A stretch of DNA of 64,000 bases from Terriglobus albidus (GTDB taxonomy: Bacteria > Acidobacteriota > Terriglobia > Terriglobales > Acidobacteriaceae), in the NCBI RefSeq assembly GCF_008000815.1, contig NZ_CP042806.1, positions 186,001-250,000 on the forward strand, in the 5' to 3' direction. The notes below the pieces were generated by a model that made no database searches, had not been told where the DNA came from, and saw only the letters and a program-made list of their open reading frames with translations. Below are positions 53,003 through 61,748 of the stretch, piece after piece (position 1 is the first letter of the stretch; each line of letters opens with the position of its first letter). Position numbers and translations under genes: made by a program.

Positions 53003-56000
53003 ATGAAGTTGCCGCATCCGTTACAACTTCGTCTGCCTCCGTGCAGATGGCATCGAAGGCAGACCTTATGGCTCTGCCTTGTGATTTTGTTTTTCTGTAT
53101 CCCTCTCTACGGCATCGATCGCGACCGCACGCTCGGCCAGCTTCATCACACGGGTTGGACTTACATCGAAGGAGCGCCCGGCCAGGTACGGGCGTTAGCC
53201 CAAACTACGGATGGTTATCTGTGGCTGGGAACGGCAACCGGATTATTTCGTTACGACGGCATTCAGTTTCAACTCTACAAACCACAATCCGGTCAGGCCT
53301 TCCCGCAACGCGACGTGGCCTCTCTCTTCGCTACGCCAGATGGTGGCTTATGGGTGAGTTACTTCTATGGAGGAGTGAGCTTCGTTAAAAACGGGACAGT
53401 CACGGACTATGGGAAGCGCGACGGGCTTCCTTCCGGTACGGTACTGGCATTTGCGCGTGACCGGCAGGGCGTGATCTGGATTGCAGCGGGGAACGATGGG
53501 CTTGCTCGGCTGCAAGGTTCACGCTGGAAAAAGGTTGGTACGGACCTGGGATTCTCAGGCGCAGCCAATACCGTCTTTGTGAATCGCGCCGGTACCGTCT
53601 GGGTGGGCACACCGACCAGCGTCGCCTATCTCCCCGAGGGAGGGGCGCGATTCCAGATCGCTGCACGGGGCCTGCTTCGTGTCAGAAACTTTGCTGAATC
53701 GCCCGACGGCACATTATGGATGGCGGAATCAGGTTATGGCGTACGGCCTGTTCCCTTGCCCGAAAAGAACGGCGGCAAGCGGGGGCCGGCAGTGCTGGTA
53801 GGATCGCACGCAATCGCATTCGATCAGCGAGGAAGTCTTTGGATTACCACTCTGGGCAACGGAATCCGTCGCGTTCCCTATCCGGACCGTCTCCGCCCAC
53901 CAAAGGTGGAAGGCCCATCCGCATGGCGATTCCACAATCCTGAGGTGGAGGAGTTCACTCCACAGGAAGGCCTGACAAGCGATTACGTGGATTGCCTGCT
54001 GGAGGACCACGAGGGAAACCTATGGATCGGCACGAGCGGCGGTCTGGATCGGTTCCGGCAAAGTCCCGTCGTCTCGGTCCCGGTACAGCCCGTTGCGAAT
54101 CATGGTGCACTGCCGATCCCGTCCGTGCAATCGTTCACGACAAGTGCGCTGGCTGCAGGAGACGAGGGTGCGCTTTGGGCTGCAGGGATTGGGCCTCAGG
54201 TCCTGGTGAAGATTCACGATGACGGGGTCGTCACACAACTCCGTGACCGGTACATTGATTGCATCTATCGCGATCCGAGTGGTGTTGTGTGGCTGGCGAC
54301 GCCGTGGTCCATCTTCCGGCTTGCGGGTGAATATGAGATCCCATCGACAAAGGCAGCGGTAACGTACAACTTCGATAGCGTCGTGTCTGCAGGTCAGGGC
54401 CAGACACTACGCCGGCTCCATCTCCCAACTGGAGATGGAGTTGCTGTGAGCCTGCAATCGCGCGTCAAGACGATGACCCAGGACCAATCAGGCAGACTAT
54501 GGGTATCGATGGAGTCAGGGACCTTTCGATTGGAGAGATCTGGATGGACCAGCCTCGAAAGTCTTGGTGGACCTCGGGGTACCGCAACCGCCGCATTTAC
54601 TGATTCCCAGGGACGTATATGGTTCGGATTCGCAAACACCATTGCCATGCTGGATCGAAAGGGCGTAAGGACCTTCTCCAGAAAAGACGGCATTCAAGTG
54701 GGAACCATCACATCGATTCAGAGCAAAGGGTCGAAGATCTGGATCGGTGGCGAGTTCGGTCTGGAGTTCTGGGACGGCAACCGTTTTCAGCCGGTAAGCC
54801 CGGCAGACGGAAGCGCCTTCAGCGGTGTCTCTGGAATCCTCGCGAATTCTGACGACGGACTATGGTTCGCTGAGCAGCGGGGAGTGATTCACATTCGCGA
54901 AGCTCAGCTACAACAGTTGAGCCCCGGCAAAGTGGAGTTCGAGAGTTTCGGTTTGCTGGACGGTTTTACCGCTGCACTCAGGGGCTCTCTCTCCTCACCA
55001 TCGGCTGCACAGACAACGGACGGCCGCCTCTGGTTCGCCACTACAAAGGGGCTGGCCTGGATCGACCCCAGGCGCGTTGTACGGAATGAAGTGCCACCGC
55101 CGGTATTGGTCGAGTCCGTTCTTGCCAATGGCAGGAAATACGACACCTCTGCATTCTTCAGGTTGCCGCCCCGGACGAGGAATCTACAGATCGTCTATAC
55201 AGCGACAAGTCTCACGATTCCCGAACGCGTTCGCTTTCGCTACAAACTCGAAGGCCAGGACAAGGACTGGCAGGACGCGGGAACACGCCGCGAGGCCTTC
55301 TACACCAATCTCGACCCGGGCTCGTATCGATTCCGCGTGATCGCCTGCAACAACGATGGGGTGTGGAACGAAGCTGGATCGACGCTGTCTTTTGTTGTGT
55401 TGCCCGCGTTCGACCAGACGTTATGGTTCAGGCTTCTTTGCGTGGCCGTTCTGGCGGGGTGCCTGTGGTTGCTTTACCTGCTGCGGCTGAAACAGGTAAC
55501 CGCACACGTCCGGGAGCGGTTAGGCGCGCGTCTGGAAGAGCGGGCGCGTATCGCCCGTGAGCTGCATGACACGTTGCTGCAAGGTTTTCAGGGCCTTTTG
55601 TTACGCTTTGACGCCGTAAAGAAGGCAATTCCCCAGGACCATCCTGCACGTAACCAGATGGAGAGTGTGCTCGATCGCGCCGACGAAGTTCTGCACGAAG
55701 GACGGGAACGAGTTCGCGATCTTCGTCATGACGAAATCTCTGCAAACGAACTGCCTGACAAGCTCGCGGCATCCGGCGAGGAGCTCAGAAAGGATCATGA
55801 GGTCAGCTTCAGCCTGAGCGTGATCGGAACGCCACAGCCCCTCGATGCAACAGTCGGCGACGAGGTAATCAGGATAGGACAAGAGGCATTGGCCAATGCG
55901 TTTCGACACTCCAGGTCTTCGAAGATCGAGGTTGAGATCACGTATGACCCTAACCGGGTACGGCTCAGAGTGCGTGACGACGGCGTGGGAATGAGTCAGG

Positions 56001-56209
56001 ATGTGTTGGTTCGCGGCCGGGATGGTCATTGGGGGATTGTCGGCATGCGTGAGCGGACCCAGAAGATCGGCGGACAACTGAAGATCTGGAGCCAGGAGAG
56101 CGCCGGAACCGAGATTGAGCTCACAATTCCGGCCGCGATTGCATATCCGCTCGCCCACAAGGCAGAACGTTGGCATTGGATTAAGCGCCTTCTCAGTCCA
56201 GGCGGCTAA
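53003..56209 (+). CDS. propeller-sensor histidine kinase (HisKA_3)
   Basis: 1068-residue sensor kinase. After an N-terminal hydrophobic segment (about 24-38) comes a periplasmic region of two-component-regulator propeller repeats (about 45-700; landmarks DGYLWLGTATGLFRYDG, EGNLWIGTSGGLDRF), a Y_Y_Y domain (about 720-790, FRYKLEGQDKDWQDAG), one TM helix (about 815-832), then a HisKA_3 dimerisation domain with phospho-acceptor H855 in RELHDTLLQGFQ and an HATPase domain (EALANAFRHS, RDDGVGM). GAGG precedes ATG. No response regulator is adjacent within the window, so the partner is elsewhere. Such kinases often sense carbohydrates or peptides. Confidence 0.93.
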   Translation: MKLPHPLQLRLPPCRWHRRQTLWLCLVILFFCIPLYGIDRDRTLGQLHHTGWTYIEGAPGQVRALAQTTDGYLWLGTATGLFRYDGIQFQLYKPQSGQAFPQRDVASLFATPDGGLWVSYFYGGVSFVKNGTVTDYGKRDGLPSGTVLAFARDRQGVIWIAAGNDGLARLQGSRWKKVGTDLGFSGAANTVFVNRAGTVWVGTPTSVAYLPEGGARFQIAARGLLRVRNFAESPDGTLWMAESGYGVRPVPLPEKNGGKRGPAVLVGSHAIAFDQRGSLWITTLGNGIRRVPYPDRLRPPKVEGPSAWRFHNPEVEEFTPQEGLTSDYVDCLLEDHEGNLWIGTSGGLDRFRQSPVVSVPVQPVANHGALPIPSVQSFTTSALAAGDEGALWAAGIGPQVLVKIHDDGVVTQLRDRYIDCIYRDPSGVVWLATPWSIFRLAGEYEIPSTKAAVTYNFDSVVSAGQGQTLRRLHLPTGDGVAVSLQSRVKTMTQDQSGRLWVSMESGTFRLERSGWTSLESLGGPRGTATAAFTDSQGRIWFGFANTIAMLDRKGVRTFSRKDGIQVGTITSIQSKGSKIWIGGEFGLEFWDGNRFQPVSPADGSAFSGVSGILANSDDGLWFAEQRGVIHIREAQLQQLSPGKVEFESFGLLDGFTAALRGSLSSPSAAQTTDGRLWFATTKGLAWIDPRRVVRNEVPPPVLVESVLANGRKYDTSAFFRLPPRTRNLQIVYTATSLTIPERVRFRYKLEGQDKDWQDAGTRREAFYTNLDPGSYRFRVIACNNDGVWNEAGSTLSFVVLPAFDQTLWFRLLCVAVLAGCLWLLYLLRLKQVTAHVRERLGARLEERARIARELHDTLLQGFQGLLLRFDAVKKAIPQDHPARNQMESVLDRADEVLHEGRERVRDLRHDEISANELPDKLAASGEELRKDHEVSFSLSVIGTPQPLDATVGDEVIRIGQEALANAFRHSRSSKIEVEITYDPNRVRLRVRDDGVGMSQDVLVRGRDGHWGIVGMRERTQKIGGQLKIWSQESAGTEIELTIPAAIAYPLAHKAERWHWIKRLLSPGG

Positions 56210-56505
56210 GCGCGTCGATTCATTCGCGACAACCCTTCTCCACAAGAAATTTAGCCAGGTGTATCGACACATTCGCCGTTCAGTTAAGAGTTATGGAGCG
56301 GGCCTTCAGACCTTCTCTTCTCAATGTGTCTCGAGACTGGAGCAGTTCTTGGGTCATACACATTGGTGCGTAACTGAATCAACAGGTTCCACAGAACGGG
56401 GAGTAGCGATCCATGTCCGTGCCTTCTGTATAGGCCTGATGTCCGATGAACGAAATTCTCCGCTTCGTATACTAGCGACATCTTCTCGCAAGGTCTCGAC
56501 CAGTC
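56210..56505. other. 296-bp gap, nothing recognised
   Basis: Separates the kinase from the gamma-glutamyltransferase gene. No hairpin with T-run, repeat or gene stands out; the promoter of the next gene is presumably here. Confidence 0.4.
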
Positions 56506-58275
56506 ATGCACCTTCGTCACCTGCACTCCGGCATTCTTTCTCTGTTCCTCATATCGGCGGCCCAGGCGCAGTTCGGCTCCGCACCTGTGGGGAACACTCC
56601 GTCGCCGAACGCGGCGGGCGGATATATTCGTGACTCGCGCCAGCATCCTGCCGAGCCCTCCCGCGACAATGCGTTTTCCATGACCGCCAATCGCTACGGC
56701 ATCGCCGCTACGCTGCAGACGCTCGCCTCGCAGGCCAGCGCCACCATCCTTGCCAGAGGAGGAAACGCCGTCGATGCAGCGATCGCAGCGAATGCGGCCC
56801 TGGGCGTGATTGAGCCTGAGATGGATGGAATCGGAGGCGATCTCTTCGCCATCGTCTGGGACCCGAAAGAGAAGAAGATGTACGCCCTCAACGCGAGCGG
56901 CTGGTCAGCCAAAGCCGAGACTATCGACGCCATGAGAGCGAAGGGCGTTACCAAAATGGACGGCGCCAGCATCTATGCGGTCACCGTTCCGGGCGCCGTT
57001 GCCGGATGGGCAGCACTGCATGCGAAGTTCGGCAAGCTGCCGCTTGCTGTCGACCTCGCTCCTGCCATCGCTCTGGCGGAGGACGGCTTTCCGGTCACCG
57101 AGACTGACTCGGCCACCTGGGCGCAATACGGCGTGCCTTTCAAAGACCGAGCGGCCTTCGCCTCTGTTTTTCTTCCCAAAGGGACCTATCCACGCGAGGG
57201 AGAGATTTTCCGTAATCCTGATCTGGCTAACAGTCTCCGCCTGATTGCGAAGAATGGAGCCGATGCCTTCTACCGCGGCCCGATCGCTGATGCAATCGTC
57301 CGGCTCTCTGACCAGAGCAACGGCTTTCTCACTAAGGCCGACCTCGCCGAATACAAGCCGGAATGGGTCGAACCCATCTCCACGACCTATCATGGCTGGA
57401 GCGTCTACGAGACTCCGCCGAATACCCAGGGAGTCGCGGCCCTCTCCATGCTCAACGTGATGGAGCTCTATCCGTTGCGCGATTGGGGGCATGACTCGGC
57501 GAAGACCCTGCACATCGAGATGGAAGCCAAGGCGCTTGCCTATGCCGACATGCTTCACTACGTCGGCGATCCGAACACGGATGAGATTCCGACAAAGAAG
57601 CTCCTCTCGAAAGAGCTCGCAAAAGAGCGCGCCAAAGGCATCACCGATCAAGCGAACTGCAAAGTGCTTCCCTCCGACCGCAAGGCGCAACTCGACAAGC
57701 TGCAGTCAGACACGACGTACCTCGCTACCATCGATCGTGACGGCATGGTAGTTTCATTCATTCAGTCGGATGCCGGCAGCTTCGGCTCCGGCCTGGTTGC
57801 GGAGCACACCGGCTTCGTACTGCATAACCGTGGCAGCGGTTTCTATATGCAGCCCGGCCAGCCTAACTCGCTGGCAGGGCACAAGCGGCCGCTACACACC
57901 ATCATTCCGGCGATGATGCAGAAGGATGACAAGACCATTGGCTTCGGCATCATGTCCGGTTTCAACCAGGCGCAGGCTCATGCGCAGTTCGTTGCCAATG
58001 TCGTCGATTTCGGCATGAACATCCAGGCGGCCATGGATGCTGCCCGCTTCAACAAGGGAAACTCCGGCTGCACCGTCAGCGTTGAGGATGGCTATCCGCA
58101 TGAGGCGCTGGAACAGCTTGCCTCACAGGGACACCAGATTGTCCTGGTGCCGCGCTACTCGCAGGTGATGGGACGAGGCAACGCGGTCATGCGCAACGAG
58201 ACACTCGGCGTGAACTTCGGAGCTACCGATCCCCGGGCCGATGGACAGGCAACTCCGGAGCAGCCACCGTTCTAA
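56506..58275 (+). CDS. ggt: gamma-glutamyltransferase family protein
   Basis: 589-residue exported Ntn-hydrolase. A short signal peptide (about 1-21, LFLISAAQAQ) precedes the large-subunit part (GGNAVDAAIAANAALGVIEPEMDGIGGD) and the processing site: D402-T403-T404 in SDTTYLATID, where T403 becomes the N-terminal catalytic Thr of the small subunit. GSGFYMQPGQPNSLAGHKRPLHTIIP (landmark AGHKRPLHTIIP) is the small-subunit block. It would cleave gamma-glutamyl peptides such as glutathione, or act on acyl-amino acids, in the periplasm. The motif reads TTYL rather than the commoner TTHL. The stop overlaps the convergent TIGR03435 gene by 4 bp. Confidence 0.9.
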   Translation: MHLRHLHSGILSLFLISAAQAQFGSAPVGNTPSPNAAGGYIRDSRQHPAEPSRDNAFSMTANRYGIAATLQTLASQASATILARGGNAVDAAIAANAALGVIEPEMDGIGGDLFAIVWDPKEKKMYALNASGWSAKAETIDAMRAKGVTKMDGASIYAVTVPGAVAGWAALHAKFGKLPLAVDLAPAIALAEDGFPVTETDSATWAQYGVPFKDRAAFASVFLPKGTYPREGEIFRNPDLANSLRLIAKNGADAFYRGPIADAIVRLSDQSNGFLTKADLAEYKPEWVEPISTTYHGWSVYETPPNTQGVAALSMLNVMELYPLRDWGHDSAKTLHIEMEAKALAYADMLHYVGDPNTDEIPTKKLLSKELAKERAKGITDQANCKVLPSDRKAQLDKLQSDTTYLATIDRDGMVVSFIQSDAGSFGSGLVAEHTGFVLHNRGSGFYMQPGQPNSLAGHKRPLHTIIPAMMQKDDKTIGFGIMSGFNQAQAHAQFVANVVDFGMNIQAAMDAARFNKGNSGCTVSVEDGYPHEALEQLASQGHQIVLVPRYSQVMGRGNAVMRNETLGVNFGATDPRADGQATPEQPPF

Positions 58276-59012
58276 TTCTCAGTCGGTGTGCGATCAACGT
58301 GGTCGATGACGAGGAACTCGACGGGAACGTTTTGCGGCTCCAGCTTTAAGCCGAGTGTCGTCTGAATCGCGGTGAAGATGGAAGGAAGACCATCATCGGT
58401 GGTGGATGCGTTCGACGCGAAATCGAGCTTGATGTCATAGCTGCCGCCGAGCCCGGTTTTATCGACAACCGGGCGTCCGGCAGGATGCTGCAACATGCCG
58501 GCAAGATACGGCATAGACCAGTTGAGCCCGTTCAGTTGCTCGTCCGTAACGCTGACGCGATACCCCGGGAACTTTGAGCCCTTGGTCGGTTCAAGCTTTG
58601 GGCCGTCCTTCGCGAGCATAAGCGCATAGCCGGGCATCTGCCTGGTCTCAGTGTGCGTGACCAGATGAAAGCGTTCCTGTAGTAGAGACTGAAGCAGGGG
58701 CCTGAGCTCTTCGCGGCTGAGAGCAATGTTGCCGGAGGGCCTGGCGTCTACATCGAAGTGCGTGGCCCCAAGCCACGATGGCTTGTTGGCGATCTGATTA
58801 GCGTCGATACCGTAGGCCAGAACTATTAACCATTGCAGAGATAAGTTGTGCGCTGTGAACTTGCCCGTACTCGGAGGGCTCCACGAGCCATCAAGCTCGC
58901 TTCCTGTTGACTCGCGAATGGACGCGACTTCAAAGGATGGCCGCGATTGGGCGGAACAAGCGGTTCCCACAACAAGGGCAAGCAACAGAGCAATGAGCGC
59001 CTTTGAGGACAT
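58272..59012 (-). CDS. TIGR03435 family secreted protein
   Basis: 246-residue protein of the soil-acidobacterial TIGR03435 family, function unknown. Signal peptide about 1-21 (VVGTACSAQ); family blocks FEVASIRES, FTAHNLSLQWLIVLAYGI, LQSLLQERFHLVTHTETRQMPGYALML and VVDKTGLGGSYDIKLDF are clear. In relatives it can be fused to or placed beside M56-type peptidases; none is here. It is convergent and overlapping with the GGT gene and divergent from the next amidohydrolase (17 bp). Confidence 0.92.
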   Translation of the reverse strand: MSSKALIALLLALVVGTACSAQSRPSFEVASIRESTGSELDGSWSPPSTGKFTAHNLSLQWLIVLAYGIDANQIANKPSWLGATHFDVDARPSGNIALSREELRPLLQSLLQERFHLVTHTETRQMPGYALMLAKDGPKLEPTKGSKFPGYRVSVTDEQLNGLNWSMPYLAGMLQHPAGRPVVDKTGLGGSYDIKLDFASNASTTDDGLPSIFTAIQTTLGLKLEPQNVPVEFLVIDHVDRTPTEN

Positions 59013-59029
59013 AGGAGTCGGTTCAGCTT

Positions 59030-60055
59030 ATGATGTTCCCGGATGGCATAGGCATGTCAAGAACATTCAACTCAGCGAAGCTGCAGCTTGTTGGTGTATT
59101 GCTGATTCTTATCGCCGCCGTCTTCGCCCGCGCTCAAAGCACGCCTCTCATCGACTATCACCAGCACCTGCTCAGTCCCGAGGTGGCGAAACTGATTGGA
59201 GCATCCAGAACTTTCTCCGCAAGCGATCTGATCGCCGAGATGGATCGCGCCGGCGTGAAGAAGGCAGTGGTTCTATCGCTCGCATATCAGTTCGGCAACC
59301 CGAATCGGCCTCCCGTACAGGATGAGTATGCCAAGGTGAAAGCGGAGAATGACTGGACTGCAGAACAGGTCAGGCAATACCCGGAGAGGCTCGTTGGAGT
59401 CTGTGGTATTGATCCACTGCGTGAATATGCCGTAGCTGAGATTGAGCGATGCGCCGAAAACCCTTATCTCAAGACAGGCATAAAGCTGCACTTTGGAAAC
59501 TCCGACATCGATCTTGACAATCCGTCCCACGTCGCTGCGCTTCGCAAGGTATTCCAGGCAGCCGACCGGCATCACATGGCGATCATCGCGCATATGCATG
59601 CGAACGTGACACATCATCGGCCGTACGGAAAGAAACAAGCGGAGATCTTTCTGAGCCAACTGCTTCCTTCAGCTCCCCATAGCGTAGTGCAGATTGCCCA
59701 TCTCGCGGGAAGCGGAGGATGGGACGATCCGGCAACGGATGAGGCGCTTTCGGTCTTTCTTCATGCAATGTCACAGCGCGACCGACGCGTAGCGCACGTT
59801 TACTTCGATATCTCGGGCGTAGCCGGTCTGGGAGACGCTTGGGAGAGCAGGAAAGACGGGATCGCGGCCGAAATTGCATCAAGGATTCGCCAGGTTGGTG
59901 TGCGCCGCGTTCTGTTCGGAAGCGACGGCGCATGGACAGGCTTTACCCCAGTGAAGGCCATTGCCGCCTACCATCAGCTTCCTCTGACAAAGGAGGAGAT
60001 CACTACGATCGACAACAACCTTGCTCCCTACATGAAAGTGAGCAGCGGGCGTTGA
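59030..60055 (+). CDS. secreted amidohydrolase-2-type TIM-barrel hydrolase
   Basis: 341-residue exported metallohydrolase. The signal segment is LVGVLLILIAAVFARAQ; the mature protein starts with the metal-binding IDYHQHLLS (HxH), continues with AVVLSLAYQFG, AIIAHMHANVTHH and VQIAHLAGSGGW, and ends with the metal Asp in VLFGSDGAWTG. Substrate unknown. ATG 59030 has GGAG 12 nt upstream; ATG 59054 (GGATGG 7 nt upstream) gives a shorter, more typical signal peptide and is a strong alternative. Confidence 0.85.
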   Translation: MMFPDGIGMSRTFNSAKLQLVGVLLILIAAVFARAQSTPLIDYHQHLLSPEVAKLIGASRTFSASDLIAEMDRAGVKKAVVLSLAYQFGNPNRPPVQDEYAKVKAENDWTAEQVRQYPERLVGVCGIDPLREYAVAEIERCAENPYLKTGIKLHFGNSDIDLDNPSHVAALRKVFQAADRHHMAIIAHMHANVTHHRPYGKKQAEIFLSQLLPSAPHSVVQIAHLAGSGGWDDPATDEALSVFLHAMSQRDRRVAHVYFDISGVAGLGDAWESRKDGIAAEIASRIRQVGVRRVLFGSDGAWTGFTPVKAIAAYHQLPLTKEEITTIDNNLAPYMKVSSGR

Positions 60056-60059
60056 GGCA

Positions 60060-61124
60060 CTAAAGGACTACAGGCCATCCATCGGCCCAGCTGACCTCTT
60101 TGACCCAGAGCGTGGCTCGGCCGCCTTCTGTGATCTTCTGTCCATGGAAGACGATCATCGTCTTTCCACTTGAAGGATCGTCATACACCGTTCCACCACC
60201 GACGCCGACCCATTGTGCGCTCCCCTCAAGAATTACCGTCGAACCACCATCCATCATCGGCGTGCCGTCTTTGGCGACAAAGGGGCCATTAGGACTCTTC
60301 GATCGTCCGACAGCCATCTTGTAGTTGTTGGTAGCGAGATCGGCGTTGCAGCAGCGATCGATGGAGACAAACAGGTAATACCAACCGTCGTGGCGAAGCT
60401 GCGAGGAACCTTCGATGGGATGCACCGGAACCCATGGGCGGGCGGCCATCTCATAGACCGGTCCAGGCTTCAGCATGCCGGTCGCCGGATCGATCTCACG
60501 CTGGCGGATGCCGTCCCAATAGCTGCCGTAACTCAGCCAGACACGGTCGCCATCGACAAGGACGTTGGGATCGAGGTCGTTAATCTCCGCTCCTGCAAAG
60601 GATTCAGTGACCATGCCGCGGTCGACCCAGTGATAGCGAGGGTCCTGAAAGTCGAGCGTGACATTCGTTGCCAACCCGATGACCGTACGGGTCGTATTCA
60701 CGATGGAGGCGGAGTAGTAAATGTGATATTCGCCGTTGAAGTAGGAGATGTCCGGAGCCCAGATCTCCGTGAGACCCGGGAGCTTAGCCTGTAGCCAGGC
60801 CGGCACGGCGGGAAAGACACTTCCGCAATAACGCCATACAGCGCGGTCGCTGGAGCATAGAAATGGAAGCGAGCCATTCCATGCGCCGACGGCATCGGTG
60901 ACAAAGAGATAGTACGTTCCGCCGGCATAGATCACGCTGGGATCGCGTACCGGAGCGATATCACCGCTCACTGAGGTTGCACCAAGAGCGATCGTCGGCT
61001 GACCGCCGTACGAGAGCGGATTCGCCGCGATATCGGAGGCATGGAGGCCTGAACCGCAGCTCGAAAGCAAGGCAGAAAACGCACTGAGTGCGCAAAGGAC
61101 CAAAGCCCTTCGGGGGGGGGACAT
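60060..61124 (-). CDS. GH43 arabinan endo-1,5-alpha-L-arabinosidase-like lipoprotein
   Basis: 354-residue five-bladed-propeller glycoside hydrolase. The N-terminus has a lipobox (SALLSSCGSG), so it is probably a lipoprotein. GH43 catalytic residues are visible: base Asp in VRDPSVIYAGGTYYLF, the second Asp in IWAPDISYFNGEYHIYYS, and acid Glu in VHPIEGSSQL. It should act on arabinan or related plant polysaccharides. Codons 2-5 contain a run of nine C residues (nine G on the plus strand near 61112-61120), where a one-base slip would shift the frame. No strong ribosome site. It converges on the amidohydrolase gene. Confidence 0.9.
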   Translation of the reverse strand: MSPPRRALVLCALSAFSALLSSCGSGLHASDIAANPLSYGGQPTIALGATSVSGDIAPVRDPSVIYAGGTYYLFVTDAVGAWNGSLPFLCSSDRAVWRYCGSVFPAVPAWLQAKLPGLTEIWAPDISYFNGEYHIYYSASIVNTTRTVIGLATNVTLDFQDPRYHWVDRGMVTESFAGAEINDLDPNVLVDGDRVWLSYGSYWDGIRQREIDPATGMLKPGPVYEMAARPWVPVHPIEGSSQLRHDGWYYLFVSIDRCCNADLATNNYKMAVGRSKSPNGPFVAKDGTPMMDGGSTVILEGSAQWVGVGGGTVYDDPSSGKTMIVFHGQKITEGGRATLWVKEVSWADGWPVVL

Positions 61125-61364
61125 AACAACACCTGCAACTTCGCTGTACTTCGATTATCGCTAAAAGGCTTGGCAAATGGGAACACTTTCGACCTGCAGC
61201 GGCGTTACAGTTCCAGGGTGGGAAGAAAGCATAAGCCGGGAGTAGCGGCCTTAACCGAATGCAGGTTGAGATCCCTTCCTGTTTTCTATGACTTACCTGT
61301 TAGATAGCAATTCCTATGTGGTCAATCACATGTGCCCTGTCATTCAGGAGCCCTCCGATAAGAC

Positions 61365-61410
61365 TTGACATTTCTATTCCATAGGCATAGATAATCTATG
61401 CCTATGGAAT
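61365..61410 (+). promoter_or_regulatory. PadR promoter and 35-bp operator spanning the start codon
   Basis: TTGACA (61365-61370) and TAGATA (61388-61393) are 17 bp apart. ATTCCATAGGCATAGA (61376-61391) and TCTATGCCTATGGAAT (61395-61410) form a perfect 16-bp inverted repeat with 3-nt centre, covering the -10, the predicted transcript start and the ATG at 61398. Upstream 61125-61364 holds no gene. Confidence 0.85.
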
Positions 61411-61739
61411 CTACCTCTAAGCAATCGATGCCTTCCGGCGCCCTGGCGATGCTGGTCCTGCGCGTGCTGAGGGCGGGACCGCTCCACGGATATGCCATCG
61501 CACAGAAGATTCATGTGCTCTCCAATGAGGTTCTGGAGGTAGAAGAGGGTTCTCTCTATCCCGCGCTGCAGAAGATCCTGCTGAAGGGATGGGTGAGCGC
61601 CGAATGGGGCATCTCCGAGACCAACCGGAAGGTGCGCTTTTACAAACTGACGACGGCGGGCCGTAAACAATTGGAAGCTGAGCTTCGGGACTATGACCGG
61701 GTCACCGAAGCGATCAAGGCGATTCTGAGGACGGCCTAG
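61398..61739 (+). CDS. PadR family transcriptional regulator
   Basis: 113-residue PadR-type winged-helix regulator: SGALAMLVLRVLRAGPLHGYAIAQKI, EEGSLYPALQKILLKGWV and RKVRFYKLTTAGRKQLEAE. In Acidobacteriota these are typically paired with a large ABC permease, and here one begins 9 bp downstream. The operator includes its own start codon, so it is probably autorepressed on a leaderless mRNA. ATG 61404 is an alternative first codon. Confidence 0.95.
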   Translation: MPMESTSKQSMPSGALAMLVLRVLRAGPLHGYAIAQKIHVLSNEVLEVEEGSLYPALQKILLKGWVSAEWGISETNRKVRFYKLTTAGRKQLEAELRDYDRVTEAIKAILRTA

Positions 61740-61748
61740 GAGGCGGGC

